Part shown: piece after piece, positions 33,967-43,755 of the stretch | Layout: every line of letters starts with the position of its first letter | Position numbering within the stretch: position 1 is the stretch's first letter | NCBI GenBank assembly: GCA_049487715.1 | Contig: CP150555.1 | Location: 806,001 to 870,000 of the forward strand | Source: Pycnococcus provasolii | Taxonomy: Eukaryota; Chlorophyta; Pseudoscourfieldiophyceae; Pseudoscourfieldiales | Direction: 5' to 3' | DNA: 64,000 nt | Notes under the pieces: generated by a model | The model's input: the letters and a program-made list of their open reading frames with translations, nothing else | Told to the model about the DNA's origin: nothing | The model's database searches: none | Made by a program: the position numbers and the translations under genes

Positions 33967-35582
33967 TCAGCTACTCTCAGACACTACAGGTGCAACACAC
34001 TCCGCGCTATCATACATCTCCTCTCCAGGAACGCACAGGCGAAAGCTTCCTCCCGCGGCAATCATGCGCAGGAAAACAGCCTGGAACGTGAACGAGTGCG
34101 CCGCCTCCACGCCGTGTACCTTGTCGTGATAGTGGTACGGAATGTCCGGATTTGGATTCACCTGAAAGCCGTACACGTTCACCTCGTCGCAGACGGAGAT
34201 GGCTAGGAACACGCCCTCGATACCCGTCGGCGGCGAGTTGCGCCCGCGCACGCTCAGCATATTCGCCTCCTCCATCAGCAGGTACGACTTCTTGTACATG
34301 CCACGCGCATTTCCCGCAAACTCAGGCGCCACGAAAAGCACAGGCGTCGTGGGATACCGCGCGTGAAGTCCCTCGATGAAGCGCGCGGCACCCATTCCGA
34401 AGAGAACAACGTGATCTTCGTGCGCACCACGGGCGCGGTGCTTCAGCCACGAACGCGACCAGTTGTTGTTGAGGAAGCGGTGCGTCGTGCGGCTGCCTGC
34501 GTACTTCTCGAATCCATCCGTCGGGCCGTCGTTGAAGCGAAAGATTGCGTCGTGCGCGTCGATCGCCGCGCCGTCCTCGCGCTGCAGAAGAACGCCACTG
34601 TTGCCCACCACCGCGCATCGCTTGTACATACCCTCCGCGAGGTCTTTCAGCGGCAGAGCATCCATCACACCCTGACGAGGGTGCGGCAGATACTTGTTGC
34701 TTGGATCGTTCTTGTTGACGAGGATGCGCTTGATGTGAGCCGACGCGTACGTTGGAGTGCGTGGAACGTGCAGCTGCTGCAGGATGGACAACAGCTCGTC
34801 CTTCGTCAGCTCGTGGTCAATTTGCTGTTTCGGTGGCTTTGTTCTTCTTTGCGGCTGCAAAGCTGCTGCCGAGGTGGTGGCTGCTGCGTCGGTGACAGAC
34901 TCCGAGGACGAAGAATCCTCCGAGGACGAAGAATCCTCGAGGACGAAGAATCCTCCGAGGACTCCTCGTCCTCGTCCTCGTCTTCCCGGACACCCTCCTC
35001 CTGCTGCGTCGCCTTCTCCTCCTCCTCCTCCTCCTCTTCGGCATGCGCGGGCACTGACGTCGTCGTTGCCAAGGCAGCAGCAGCAGCAGCAGCAGGAGCA
35101 GCAGAAGCGTGGTGCCTTGCACGCACACCGGCCCGTCTTCTTGCGACTCGATCTCTTTCCCGTTCCCCCGCACTTTCGACGCTCCTCGTTTCCGCCGCGG
35201 CCGCTGCCGCCGACTCTGCCGCTGCACGCACAGCCTTGGCCCTTCTCGCGAGTCCCTGCTTGAGTGCGGATGAAGCAGCATTTGAGTTTTGTTGGGAGTG
35301 GTCCGCCGACGTTACCGAGGACTTGGTATTGACTGTGTAAACGATCGTCAGAAGTGCAAGTGCCGCGAGCACGTATCTTAGAATATTTCTCGCCGACAAC
35401 GCTTGTTGTTGTCGATGATATGCTGTGGTGACGTAGGTTCCTTCCGTGTCCGTCTCAAAGTCTTCGTGCGGATCGATGGTAGTGTCGTCTGCAGATGCGA
35501 TCGCGACAGCAGAACCACCACCATTGGCACCGGCACCGGCTCCTCCTGCTGTTGACGAGTGTCGAGCACGAGCAACGGGCAT
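33967..35582 (-). CDS. GT29 sialyltransferase-like type II membrane protein (apparent frameshift)
   Basis: The ATG at 35582 (MPVARARHSST) starts a short cytosolic tail and a signal anchor (ILRYVLAALALLTIVYTV), then an Ala/Glu-rich stem. In the stem an EDSSSS repeat is broken by one missing base at about 34938; the next frame continues to the catalytic domain, which ends at 33967. Sialyl motif L is clear (CAVVGNSGVLLQREDG, IDAHDAIFRFNDGP), as are motif S (PPTGIEGVFLAISVCDEVNVYGF region) and a downstream HYHDK. GT29 proteins of plants and algae are Golgi enzymes; they lack proven sialic acid transfer and may use Kdo/Dha-like or other sugars. The join is inferred from the uninterrupted SSSSE repeat. 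Confidence 0.8.
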
Positions 35583-36121
35583 CGTGATATAAACAACACG
35601 ATAGCTACTGCTATATAGCTGTTGCAAGAGACAGCAACTTGCCCGGATCAAAGTTAAGGTAAGGTAAGCGGCCGGATGCCGGAAGCGGGAAGGGAAGGGA
35701 AGGGAGGGGAAGGGAAGGGGACCGGAACCAAACAGTTGAACTCTTTCTTCTGCTGTTGTTGCACATACATACAGACGGAGGGGACAGACAAGGACAACGA
35801 CAGGAGGTTTTACTTGAAGAAGTGGGGACCTTTTTGGCCAAAGTTTACGGGAAGTGGACCTTTAACCCTAACCCTAGCCCTAACCCTAAACCCTAACTTG
35901 CGCTAAACCCTAACGGTCATCTCGACAAAGACCGGGATCCCCGGCGTCCCGGTCCCGTCCCCCCCTGAGTCCTTGTTCTACGACAGATCCCCGAAGACTA
36001 GTGGTAGCCGGTCGGGACCTCGTCCCCCCTGGCAGCCTGGGCTTTCGGTCGGCTTCGGTCTCTTGACTTCTTCTCGGCGGCGGCAATCACATTTTATACA
36101 TTCTAACAAAGGTGTCTAACA
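35583..36121. other. Intergenic region with telomere-like tract
   Basis: GGGAA-rich microsatellite at about 35687-35719 and an imperfect (CCCTAA)n block at about 35862-35912 that includes CCCTAG and CCCTAAA variants. Divergent promoters of the GT29-like and helicase genes must lie here. No gene seen. Confidence 0.5.
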
Positions 36122-37735
36122 ATGTCCTCCAATAATGGTGGTATCGTTCTCTTCGCGCCTTCGTCAGGCGAGAAGAGAACAATACCTCCATCCTCGTCGT
36201 CGTCGCCGTCGAAGAAGAAGAAGAAGCACACGCTCCAGGGTGGCAACATTGCTCTCGGACAGGCATCCGCTTACGAAGAGGCAGCACCACCAACATTCAC
36301 CATCCTCGCGACGTGGCTGCAGACTGCGCTTGCCCAGCTTAATATACACAAACCAACTGACGTGCAGCAGGCAACTATACCACACGCACTCAAGGGGGAG
36401 AGCGTGCACGCGGCTGCGCCAACCGGCTCGGGCAAGACTGCCGCGTACGCACTTCCTCTCCTGCACAGGTGGTCTCAGGAGAGATACGGCGTGTTCGCGC
36501 TCATACTCCTGCCGTCACGAGAACTCGTCCTGCAGGTGGCGGAGACGTTCGAGAGCCTCGGCGCACCCGCGAGAGTCGCCGTGTGCCGCGTATCGGGAGG
36601 TCTGGACATGGACACGGAGCGACGCGCGCTCGCGATGAGACCGCACTTCGTGACGGCAACACCGGGGCGACTTGCCGACCACATCCGCTCGGACGCCGAT
36701 GCGGCGGCGGCGCTGGCGAGATGTCGAGCCGTAGTGTACGACGAGGCGGACAGGCTACTCGAGCCTTCGTTCGAAGCGGATATGGCGACCATCCTTGACG
36801 CGCTGCCGCGAGGAAAACGACAGTCATTCCTATTCAGCGCCACCATCACCACGGACGTCGCACGAGCGGCACGCGCCATGTCAGGTGCACACGTCTACGT
36901 GGACGCGAAGGTGCGCTCGCACAAGGAGGATGACGGCGCGCGCGTGCCGTCGCACATTCAACAAACGTACCTCTGGCTGCCGTCGCGAGTGCGCGATGCG
37001 TACGTGTTCTCGACGCTGCACGCGTGCCTCGGCGACAGGCTTTGGCGAGAGGGCATGGGACTCGATCGAATACAGGGTGGCGCCAAGGCGTCGGCGGCAG
37101 CCCTCGAAGCGAAGGGCGGCAAGAAGAGACGGAGAGAGAGCAACAAGCCTGAAGGCGGCGAGGCGGCTTCAGCACCGGCGGTGCCAGCGTCTCCGCCGTC
37201 GGGTATGCGAAGTGCCATCGTGTTCTGCTCGACGCGCGAACAGTGCCAGCTGCTGCACGCAACCGCGCTCGCGCTGGGGGCCAAGGCTGGCGCGCTGCAT
37301 GCGGGCATGAAGCAGCGCGACCGCGAGGAGGCTTTGCTGCGCTTCCGCGGCGCCAATCTCGCCGTTCTGTTCGCCACGGATGTTGCGAGCCGTGGTTTGG
37401 ACATTCCGACGGTGGACCTCGTCGTCAACGCGTCACTGCCTCGCGACCCGGCTGTTTACGTGCATCGCGTCGGACGTGCGGCACGCGAGCGTGGCATGCG
37501 CGGATGGGCGGTGAGCTGCGTCTGCGAGCGCGACGTGTCTCTCGTGCAAGCAATCGAGACGTTCGTGTACGGCCCTACGGCAAAGAGGAGGTGGGAGCTG
37601 TGCCCGTGGGTCAACGACGACATCGTCCTGAGGCAAATGGCCAAGGTTTGCACCGCACGTAAGGTGGCAGCCCTGCGTCTGGCGGAGGAGGAGGAACTCG
37701 AGGCTGACCGGAAGGGGCAAGCTGCTGCTGTGTAA
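36122..37735 (+). CDS. DEAD-box ATP-dependent RNA helicase, DDX49/Dbp8-like
   Basis: 537 residues from the ATG at 36122. A Ser/Lys-rich N-terminus is followed by the full motif set: Q motif KPTDVQQATIP (~78-87), Walker A APTGSGKT (99-106), PSRELVLQ, VTATPGRLADHI, DEAD at 207-210 in VVYDEADRLL, SAT at 239-241, then in RecA domain 2 IVFCSTREQCQLL, FATDVASRGLDIP and YVHRVGRAARERG. The YGVFALIL/PGRLADHIRS wording is closest to DDX49/Dbp8, which act in 18S rRNA maturation in the nucleolus. A ~60-residue Lys/Ala-rich insert sits between the two RecA domains. Confidence 0.87.
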   Translation: MSSNNGGIVLFAPSSGEKRTIPPSSSSSPSKKKKKHTLQGGNIALGQASAYEEAAPPTFTILATWLQTALAQLNIHKPTDVQQATIPHALKGESVHAAAPTGSGKTAAYALPLLHRWSQERYGVFALILLPSRELVLQVAETFESLGAPARVAVCRVSGGLDMDTERRALAMRPHFVTATPGRLADHIRSDADAAAALARCRAVVYDEADRLLEPSFEADMATILDALPRGKRQSFLFSATITTDVARAARAMSGAHVYVDAKVRSHKEDDGARVPSHIQQTYLWLPSRVRDAYVFSTLHACLGDRLWREGMGLDRIQGGAKASAAALEAKGGKKRRRESNKPEGGEAASAPAVPASPPSGMRSAIVFCSTREQCQLLHATALALGAKAGALHAGMKQRDREEALLRFRGANLAVLFATDVASRGLDIPTVDLVVNASLPRDPAVYVHRVGRAARERGMRGWAVSCVCERDVSLVQAIETFVYGPTAKRRWELCPWVNDDIVLRQMAKVCTARKVAALRLAEEEELEADRKGQAAAV

Positions 37736-37772
37736 CTTTACTTTTTTTCCGCTTGCGCAAAAAAAAAAGGGT

Positions 37773-37997
37773 TCGGAATCGCGCGCCTTGATCCACTTGG
37801 CCACAAGACCTTGATCATGTTTGAAAATAATGACGGCCATTTCTGTTCGTCGTCATCTTCATCATCCTCCTCCTCCTCCTCATGAGGATTAGGGGTTAGG
37901 GGACTATCGTAGGGTTAACCCTGGCCCTAAAACCCTAATCATCAACATCATGACACTGATTTGATCTTGGCGAGAGTCGAACTCGCGATCTCGCGAG
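37773..37997 (-). tRNA. Permuted tRNA-Arg(CCG)
   Basis: Minus strand, 3' half first. 37997-37972 gives the anticodon-stem 3' strand TCGCG, variable AGATC, T-arm GCGAG-TTCGACT-CTCGC and acceptor CAAGATC plus discriminator A. After a 161-nt intervening segment, 37810-37773 gives acceptor GGTCTTG, D-arm GCC...GGC, anticodon stem CGCGA and loop beginning TTCCGA. Acceptor arms pair 7/7 (one G-U) and anticodon stem 5/5. Anticodon CCG reads Arg codon CGG. A run of ten T on the minus strand (37759-37768) follows as Pol III terminator. Permutation between tRNA positions 37 and 38 is inferred from this order. No separate normal copy is in the window. Confidence 0.82.
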
Positions 37998-38094
37998 CGT
38001 TTCTCCGACATAGAAACAAACTTCGGTTCATTGTCTTTTGGGGGTCTTCGTGGCTGATCGTTGCCGACGATTATTTTGCCATCCGATTTTGACA

Positions 38095-39447
38095 ATGTCG
38101 TCTTCGACGTCGTCGCACACTCGTCGCAGCATCACACAGCGCCTGCGGCGTAACAAGTCTCGGGCGGTGGTGGCGGCAGCAGCAGCAGCAGCACGCAACG
38201 AAAATAATGTACGCACACCGCACTCGGGCTACCACTACGACAACACACCTCGGAGGTTCTTCGAGGGATGGTACTGGCGCGTCACCATGCCATCCCATGA
38301 AACGTCGTTCGCTCTCATCTACAGCCGAGAAGACCCGTTCGACGACGGCGATAACAAGGATACATTCAACAGCGTGGGTGTTCAGATCATGGGACCCAAC
38401 GACGGGTATCTTGCACGCGAGGCACGCGGTGCAGACAACACGCAGTCGTTCTGGGCGAGAAGGAACGAGCTTGCGCTCGGATTCGTGTTCGGCGCGCAAA
38501 ACAGGCCGCCTCTCGGGCAGCTGCCGCGCGGTGCGCTCTTGTCAGCACTTGACGCAAGACGCACGAGCGGGTTTTCGGCAACGGCAACGAGGCACGAGGG
38601 CGTGCTCGACGCTATGGAGTGGCCGAACGAGCCGACGTGCACGGTGTCCAGCGCGCGGTGGAGCTTCGACACGACACCCGTGCTCGGGTGGGGTGGAGGT
38701 GCGCACGATAGGCAGAAGGCGACAGCTGGATGGCTAGCGGCGCTTCCCGTGTTCGAGCCGCACTGGCAGGTGCTGATGGCGCACGGAACGTCAACGGGAA
38801 CATTCACGTGGGGAGACACGACGTACGAGTTTGAGGATGCGCCGACGTACGCGGAGAAGAACTGGGGTGGAAGCTTCCCACGCAAGTGGTTTTGGGCACA
38901 GTGCAACGACTGGACGAGCGGCGCGAGCGACGACGCCGCGCCGGCATCGGTGACACTCGCGGGAGCGACGCGAGCGTCGCCGCTAAGCGCGGGTGGCTTG
39001 GAGGATGTTGCCATCCTCGCGGTTCACGTCGGCGGCGCGTACTACGAAGTGTCGCCGATGGTGGGCACCGTCTCGTGGGACGTGTCTCCGTGGGGACGTT
39101 GGCACGCGTCAGGTTCCACGAGCGACGGGCGCGTGCAAATCACGCTGGATGCCGAGTGCGCCCAAGAGGCGGGAGTGCCTCTTCGTGCACCCACCGCGGA
39201 CGGCGGCCTTGCGACATTCTGCCGCGACACGTTCCACGGCGACGTGCGCGTGGTGGTGAAAGAAGACGGCGTTGTGGTGGCGGAGCTGCAGAGCGACTCG
39301 TGCGCGCTGGAAGTTGGCGGCGGTCCTTGGTGGTCGACGTGGCGTTGCGAAACCGCGATGAGCGAGGTGACGCGAACCTTGCTGCGTTTGGACGGCGTGG
39401 ATGCTGTGGCGGAGGATTTGCTGAAGACTGTTTTCCCTGGATACTAA
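38095..39447 (+). CDS. VTE1: Tocopherol cyclase
   Basis: About 450 residues from the ATG at 38095, starting with a Ser/Thr/Arg-rich transit peptide (MSSSTSSHTRRSITQRLRR). The mature part opens with the family hallmark TPHSGYHYDNTPRRFFEGWYWRV and continues with VGVQIMGPNDGYL, a YEFEDAPTYAEKNWGGSFPRKWFWAQCNDW block and a WWSTWRCE segment near the end, all typical of VTE1 beta-barrel cyclases. It closes the chromanol ring of tocopherols in plastoglobules. Length agrees with plant and cyanobacterial-derived homologues plus transit peptide. The tRNA-Arg(CCG) gene lies just upstream in the opposite orientation. Confidence 0.92.
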   Translation: MSSSTSSHTRRSITQRLRRNKSRAVVAAAAAAARNENNVRTPHSGYHYDNTPRRFFEGWYWRVTMPSHETSFALIYSREDPFDDGDNKDTFNSVGVQIMGPNDGYLAREARGADNTQSFWARRNELALGFVFGAQNRPPLGQLPRGALLSALDARRTSGFSATATRHEGVLDAMEWPNEPTCTVSSARWSFDTTPVLGWGGGAHDRQKATAGWLAALPVFEPHWQVLMAHGTSTGTFTWGDTTYEFEDAPTYAEKNWGGSFPRKWFWAQCNDWTSGASDDAAPASVTLAGATRASPLSAGGLEDVAILAVHVGGAYYEVSPMVGTVSWDVSPWGRWHASGSTSDGRVQITLDAECAQEAGVPLRAPTADGGLATFCRDTFHGDVRVVVKEDGVVVAELQSDSCALEVGGGPWWSTWRCETAMSEVTRTLLRLDGVDAVAEDLLKTVFPGY

Positions 39448-39509
39448 AGGGTTGTATAATAAGCATTTTTTTTTACAGAGATTTAGTATTGTATTGTACA
39501 TAAGTATAA

Positions 39510-40295
39510 TCATCCAAAGCCGGTCGTTTTCTTACCCGCACCACCCTTCTTCTGACGCTTGTACGCGACGCCGACGGCGGCGGGAAAGATGGCACTTGAT
39601 CCCCACTTGTCGTCAAGCTCTATGCGTTCGAACCCTGCGAAAGCGAGCTCGGCGGCGGTAGTTCTTACCGCCTCAGGCTGCGCCATGAGCCCTTCCATGT
39701 CATCTGGGTTCACGGGAGGAGGCACGCCCGTCAGCGGGTCTGTGACAAGTATGATGGGAGCACCCACCTTGAGCACGCGGTTCGCCTCCGCGAGCGCATT
39801 TCTGACACTTGGCACGTCTCCCAAGTTTGTCAGGCACGTGACCGCCTCGCACGACTCGTCTGCAAGTTCCGCAGCGTCAGATACGGCGACGACGTCCACT
39901 CCACTCTTCATCGCAAACTGCTTGAGCAGCTCCTCATCCTTGCTTCCTTTGGGTGTGCCGTACGCGAGCACGCGAGAGCGCGTTGGATAGTAGTACAGGT
40001 TTCTCCCCTTGGGAGCTAGCTCGAGCACGTTTGTGGTGTTGTTTGCGTCAACAAACTTGGACACCATGGCGGCGGCGATGTACTGCTTTCTGAAGTACGT
40101 TGCCGCTTTTGCGCCTCCGACGACGAGCGCCGCGACAGCCCCTGTTCCGACGACGGCGACTCCGACGGACATGTCGCAAGAGACGTGTCTCATACGCTGG
40201 ATTCTCCCCAAGTGTCGTTTGTTGAGTGGCGTCGAAGCGTGACACCCAAGCCGCTGTTGTTGGGAGAGCGAGGGAGAGCGAGGGAGCATCGTCAT
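39510..40295 (-). CDS. SAM-methyltransferase-like protein
   Basis: 261 residues from the ATG at 40295 (another at 40289). An N-terminal basic segment is followed by a hydrophobic stretch (VGVAVVGTGAVAALVVGGA), a membrane anchor or targeting signal. The remainder looks like a class I methyltransferase fold: VLELAPKGRNLYYYP (motif I position, without the normal glycine-rich loop), AVTCLTNLGDV, EANRVLKVGAPIILV and FAGFERIELDDK. The missing GxGxG makes activity uncertain. Plastid or membrane location is inferred only from the N-terminus. Confidence 0.55.
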   Translation of the reverse strand: MTMLPRSPSLSQQQRLGCHASTPLNKRHLGRIQRMRHVSCDMSVGVAVVGTGAVAALVVGGAKAATYFRKQYIAAAMVSKFVDANNTTNVLELAPKGRNLYYYPTRSRVLAYGTPKGSKDEELLKQFAMKSGVDVVAVSDAAELADESCEAVTCLTNLGDVPSVRNALAEANRVLKVGAPIILVTDPLTGVPPPVNPDDMEGLMAQPEAVRTTAAELAFAGFERIELDDKWGSSAIFPAAVGVAYKRQKKGGAGKKTTGFG

Positions 40296-42074
<1,779 letters not shown>

Positions 42075-42269
42075 GATAGATAGGCGAGTGAGTGAGTGAG
42101 TGAGTGGCTGAGACTTGTTGTTGTTATGGATATGGTGGATATGGTGGTGGAGGTGGTGGGGTGCTGGTGGTTTTTTTACTCTTTGTTTTTCTTTTTTTTT
42201 TCTAAATATTGTCAATTGGAATATTCTCTCCCACTGCAGCATCGTGCGCAATGCCGTCCGCGGTTTGTT

Positions 42270-42412
42270 ACTTTCCCCTTCCATCGTCAGATCGAGCCCG
42301 GCTTAGAGTATGAACGCCCCGATATGGGGTGCCTCGGAATCCGCAGATTCAGGCGCCATGTCATCAGACGGAACACGAACCTTACCTTGCTAAATACTGG
42401 CGAGTTTTTTTT
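42270..42412 (+). pseudogene. Chimeric pseudo-tRNA locus: permuted tRNA-Val flanks with a gatB fragment
   Basis: Left part (42270-42325) matches the leader, part of the T-arm/acceptor 3' half and the intervening sequence of the tRNA-Val(CAC) gene at 46839-46934, with the anticodon stem and variable loop deleted. Right part (42374-42412) matches that gene's trailer and T-run. The middle 50 bases (42326-42375) are identical to codons near the gatB N-terminus (45277-45326), in the same sense as gatB but inverted in the chromosome. The D-arm and 5' acceptor are absent, so no tRNA can form. Confidence 0.75.
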
Positions 42413-42484
42413 GTTCACGCATATGGTGTTATACGTAAGTCCAAGGAATCTAGACAAACGGCGTCTACACGATTTCACCCTCAC

Positions 42485-42688
42485 TTTCTGTGCCGCGCAG
42501 GGCTGCGTGTGGCGACTAGCAACCTCAAAGCAGACGTCCTTGCCGAGGTTCGCGAAGGTGAAGCGCGTTCCTTCCAGCGGCGCGGCGACCTCAAAATCGG
42601 GTTGCAGGTGGACGCCTTGCAACGTAGGCTCCAGCGGTCCAGCCCCAATGCGTTGTGCAGAAATCCCACGACGATATGAGCACGTCAT
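42485..42688 (-). CDS. Exon-like fragment of an unknown protein
   Basis: The minus-strand frame from the ATG at 42688 reads like real protein (GPLEPTLQGVHLQPDFEVAAPLEGTRFTFANLGKDVCFEVASRHTQPCAAQ) up to a GTGAGG donor-like site at 42484. Beyond that the frame runs into the chimeric tRNA/gatB sequence. It may be a first exon, or the decayed remnant of a gene. No family recognised. Confidence 0.3.
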
Positions 42689-43038
42689 TCAAGATATTGC
42701 CGCAAATCCCGCAAAAATAAAAGCGAGATCGCGGCCGGTGTTGCGTAACATTCGGGAAGGTGGTCAAGAGGCCCCGCCTCCAGGGAGCATTTTCAGTTGC
42801 AAGCTCGCGGCCGATCTTATTTCTACCCGAAGGCAGAGAGTCACATGATTCACATCATGAAAATCGTCAGGAAAAGGCACGCGTGGGAAATGATATGAGC
42901 GACGTGATATATGTTTTGGATAGATTTGGATATGGGCCGGGGAGCGGGTTCAGAATTTGCTCCGAAAAATCAGAAAAATAACCCCTGGTATTGAGTTTTC
43001 GTTCGTCACATTTGATCCCTTCACTTTTGTTCCTATCG

Positions 43039-43689
43039 ATGACGATGTCGTCGAAGCTGCTCTTGTTTCTCGTCGTGGCGATCTTTAGCATGAGTCTCTT
43101 TGCTCTGACAAGCGTGCACGCTGATGACTCGAACACGAACTCGACGGATTCGGACGCGAAGAAGGAGATGAGGATGATGATGAAGGAGATGATGAAGGAC
43201 ATGATGATGCCCGAGAAGTGCCAGGGGAAACCTCTCAACTACGCCGGAGCGTACAGCTTGAAGTCTGCGCACATGTCGTATGATACGACCACCTCGACGC
43301 TCAGTGGTGCCGAGGACCAAACGTTGGAATTCGTAATTTCGCCTGGAAGCGCAGGTAAGACGTCGTGGATCATGAACAAGTACACCGGCGATCCAGCGAC
43401 GAGGAACATCATGACGACGAGGCTTGCTTCAGTTGAAGCTGGAGCCGGTGTCAAGGTGGATGCTCTGTGCTTTGCGCCACCACCCAAGTGGGGAGGCAAG
43501 GGCATGATGAGCTGCGTCGACACGCTGGATTCCGGTCACACGACCGTCATCCCTGACGAGGTGAACGACGACTGCGAAGTCGTCACGGCCTCGTATAAGT
43601 ACACGGAGGCAGCGACGGTGGGCTGCACGGAGACACTGTGCATGCCCAATACTAGTGAAGGGAAGCTGACGCGCGTCACAGAGGAGTAA
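43039..43689 (+). CDS. Secreted protein with a Met/Lys-rich N-terminal segment
   Basis: About 216 residues from the ATG at 43039. A clear signal peptide (SSKLLLFLVVAIFSMSLFAL then TSVHA cleavage-like site) is followed by an Asn/Ser/Asp spacer and a MMMKEMMKDMMMPEKC segment. Such clustered Met, with the following Cys, could bind copper or another soft metal (inference). The C-terminal domain has several Cys (LCFAPPP, MSCVDTL, DDCEVV, VGCTETLCMP) that could form disulfides. No family recognised. Confidence 0.6.
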   Translation: MTMSSKLLLFLVVAIFSMSLFALTSVHADDSNTNSTDSDAKKEMRMMMKEMMKDMMMPEKCQGKPLNYAGAYSLKSAHMSYDTTTSTLSGAEDQTLEFVISPGSAGKTSWIMNKYTGDPATRNIMTTRLASVEAGAGVKVDALCFAPPPKWGGKGMMSCVDTLDSGHTTVIPDEVNDDCEVVTASYKYTEAATVGCTETLCMPNTSEGKLTRVTEE

Positions 43690-43755
43690 GTAAGTAGCGC
43701 ACGACAAGAAGGCACTACTACGGCGAATAATAAACTTTTTACTGTAAACCTTACA

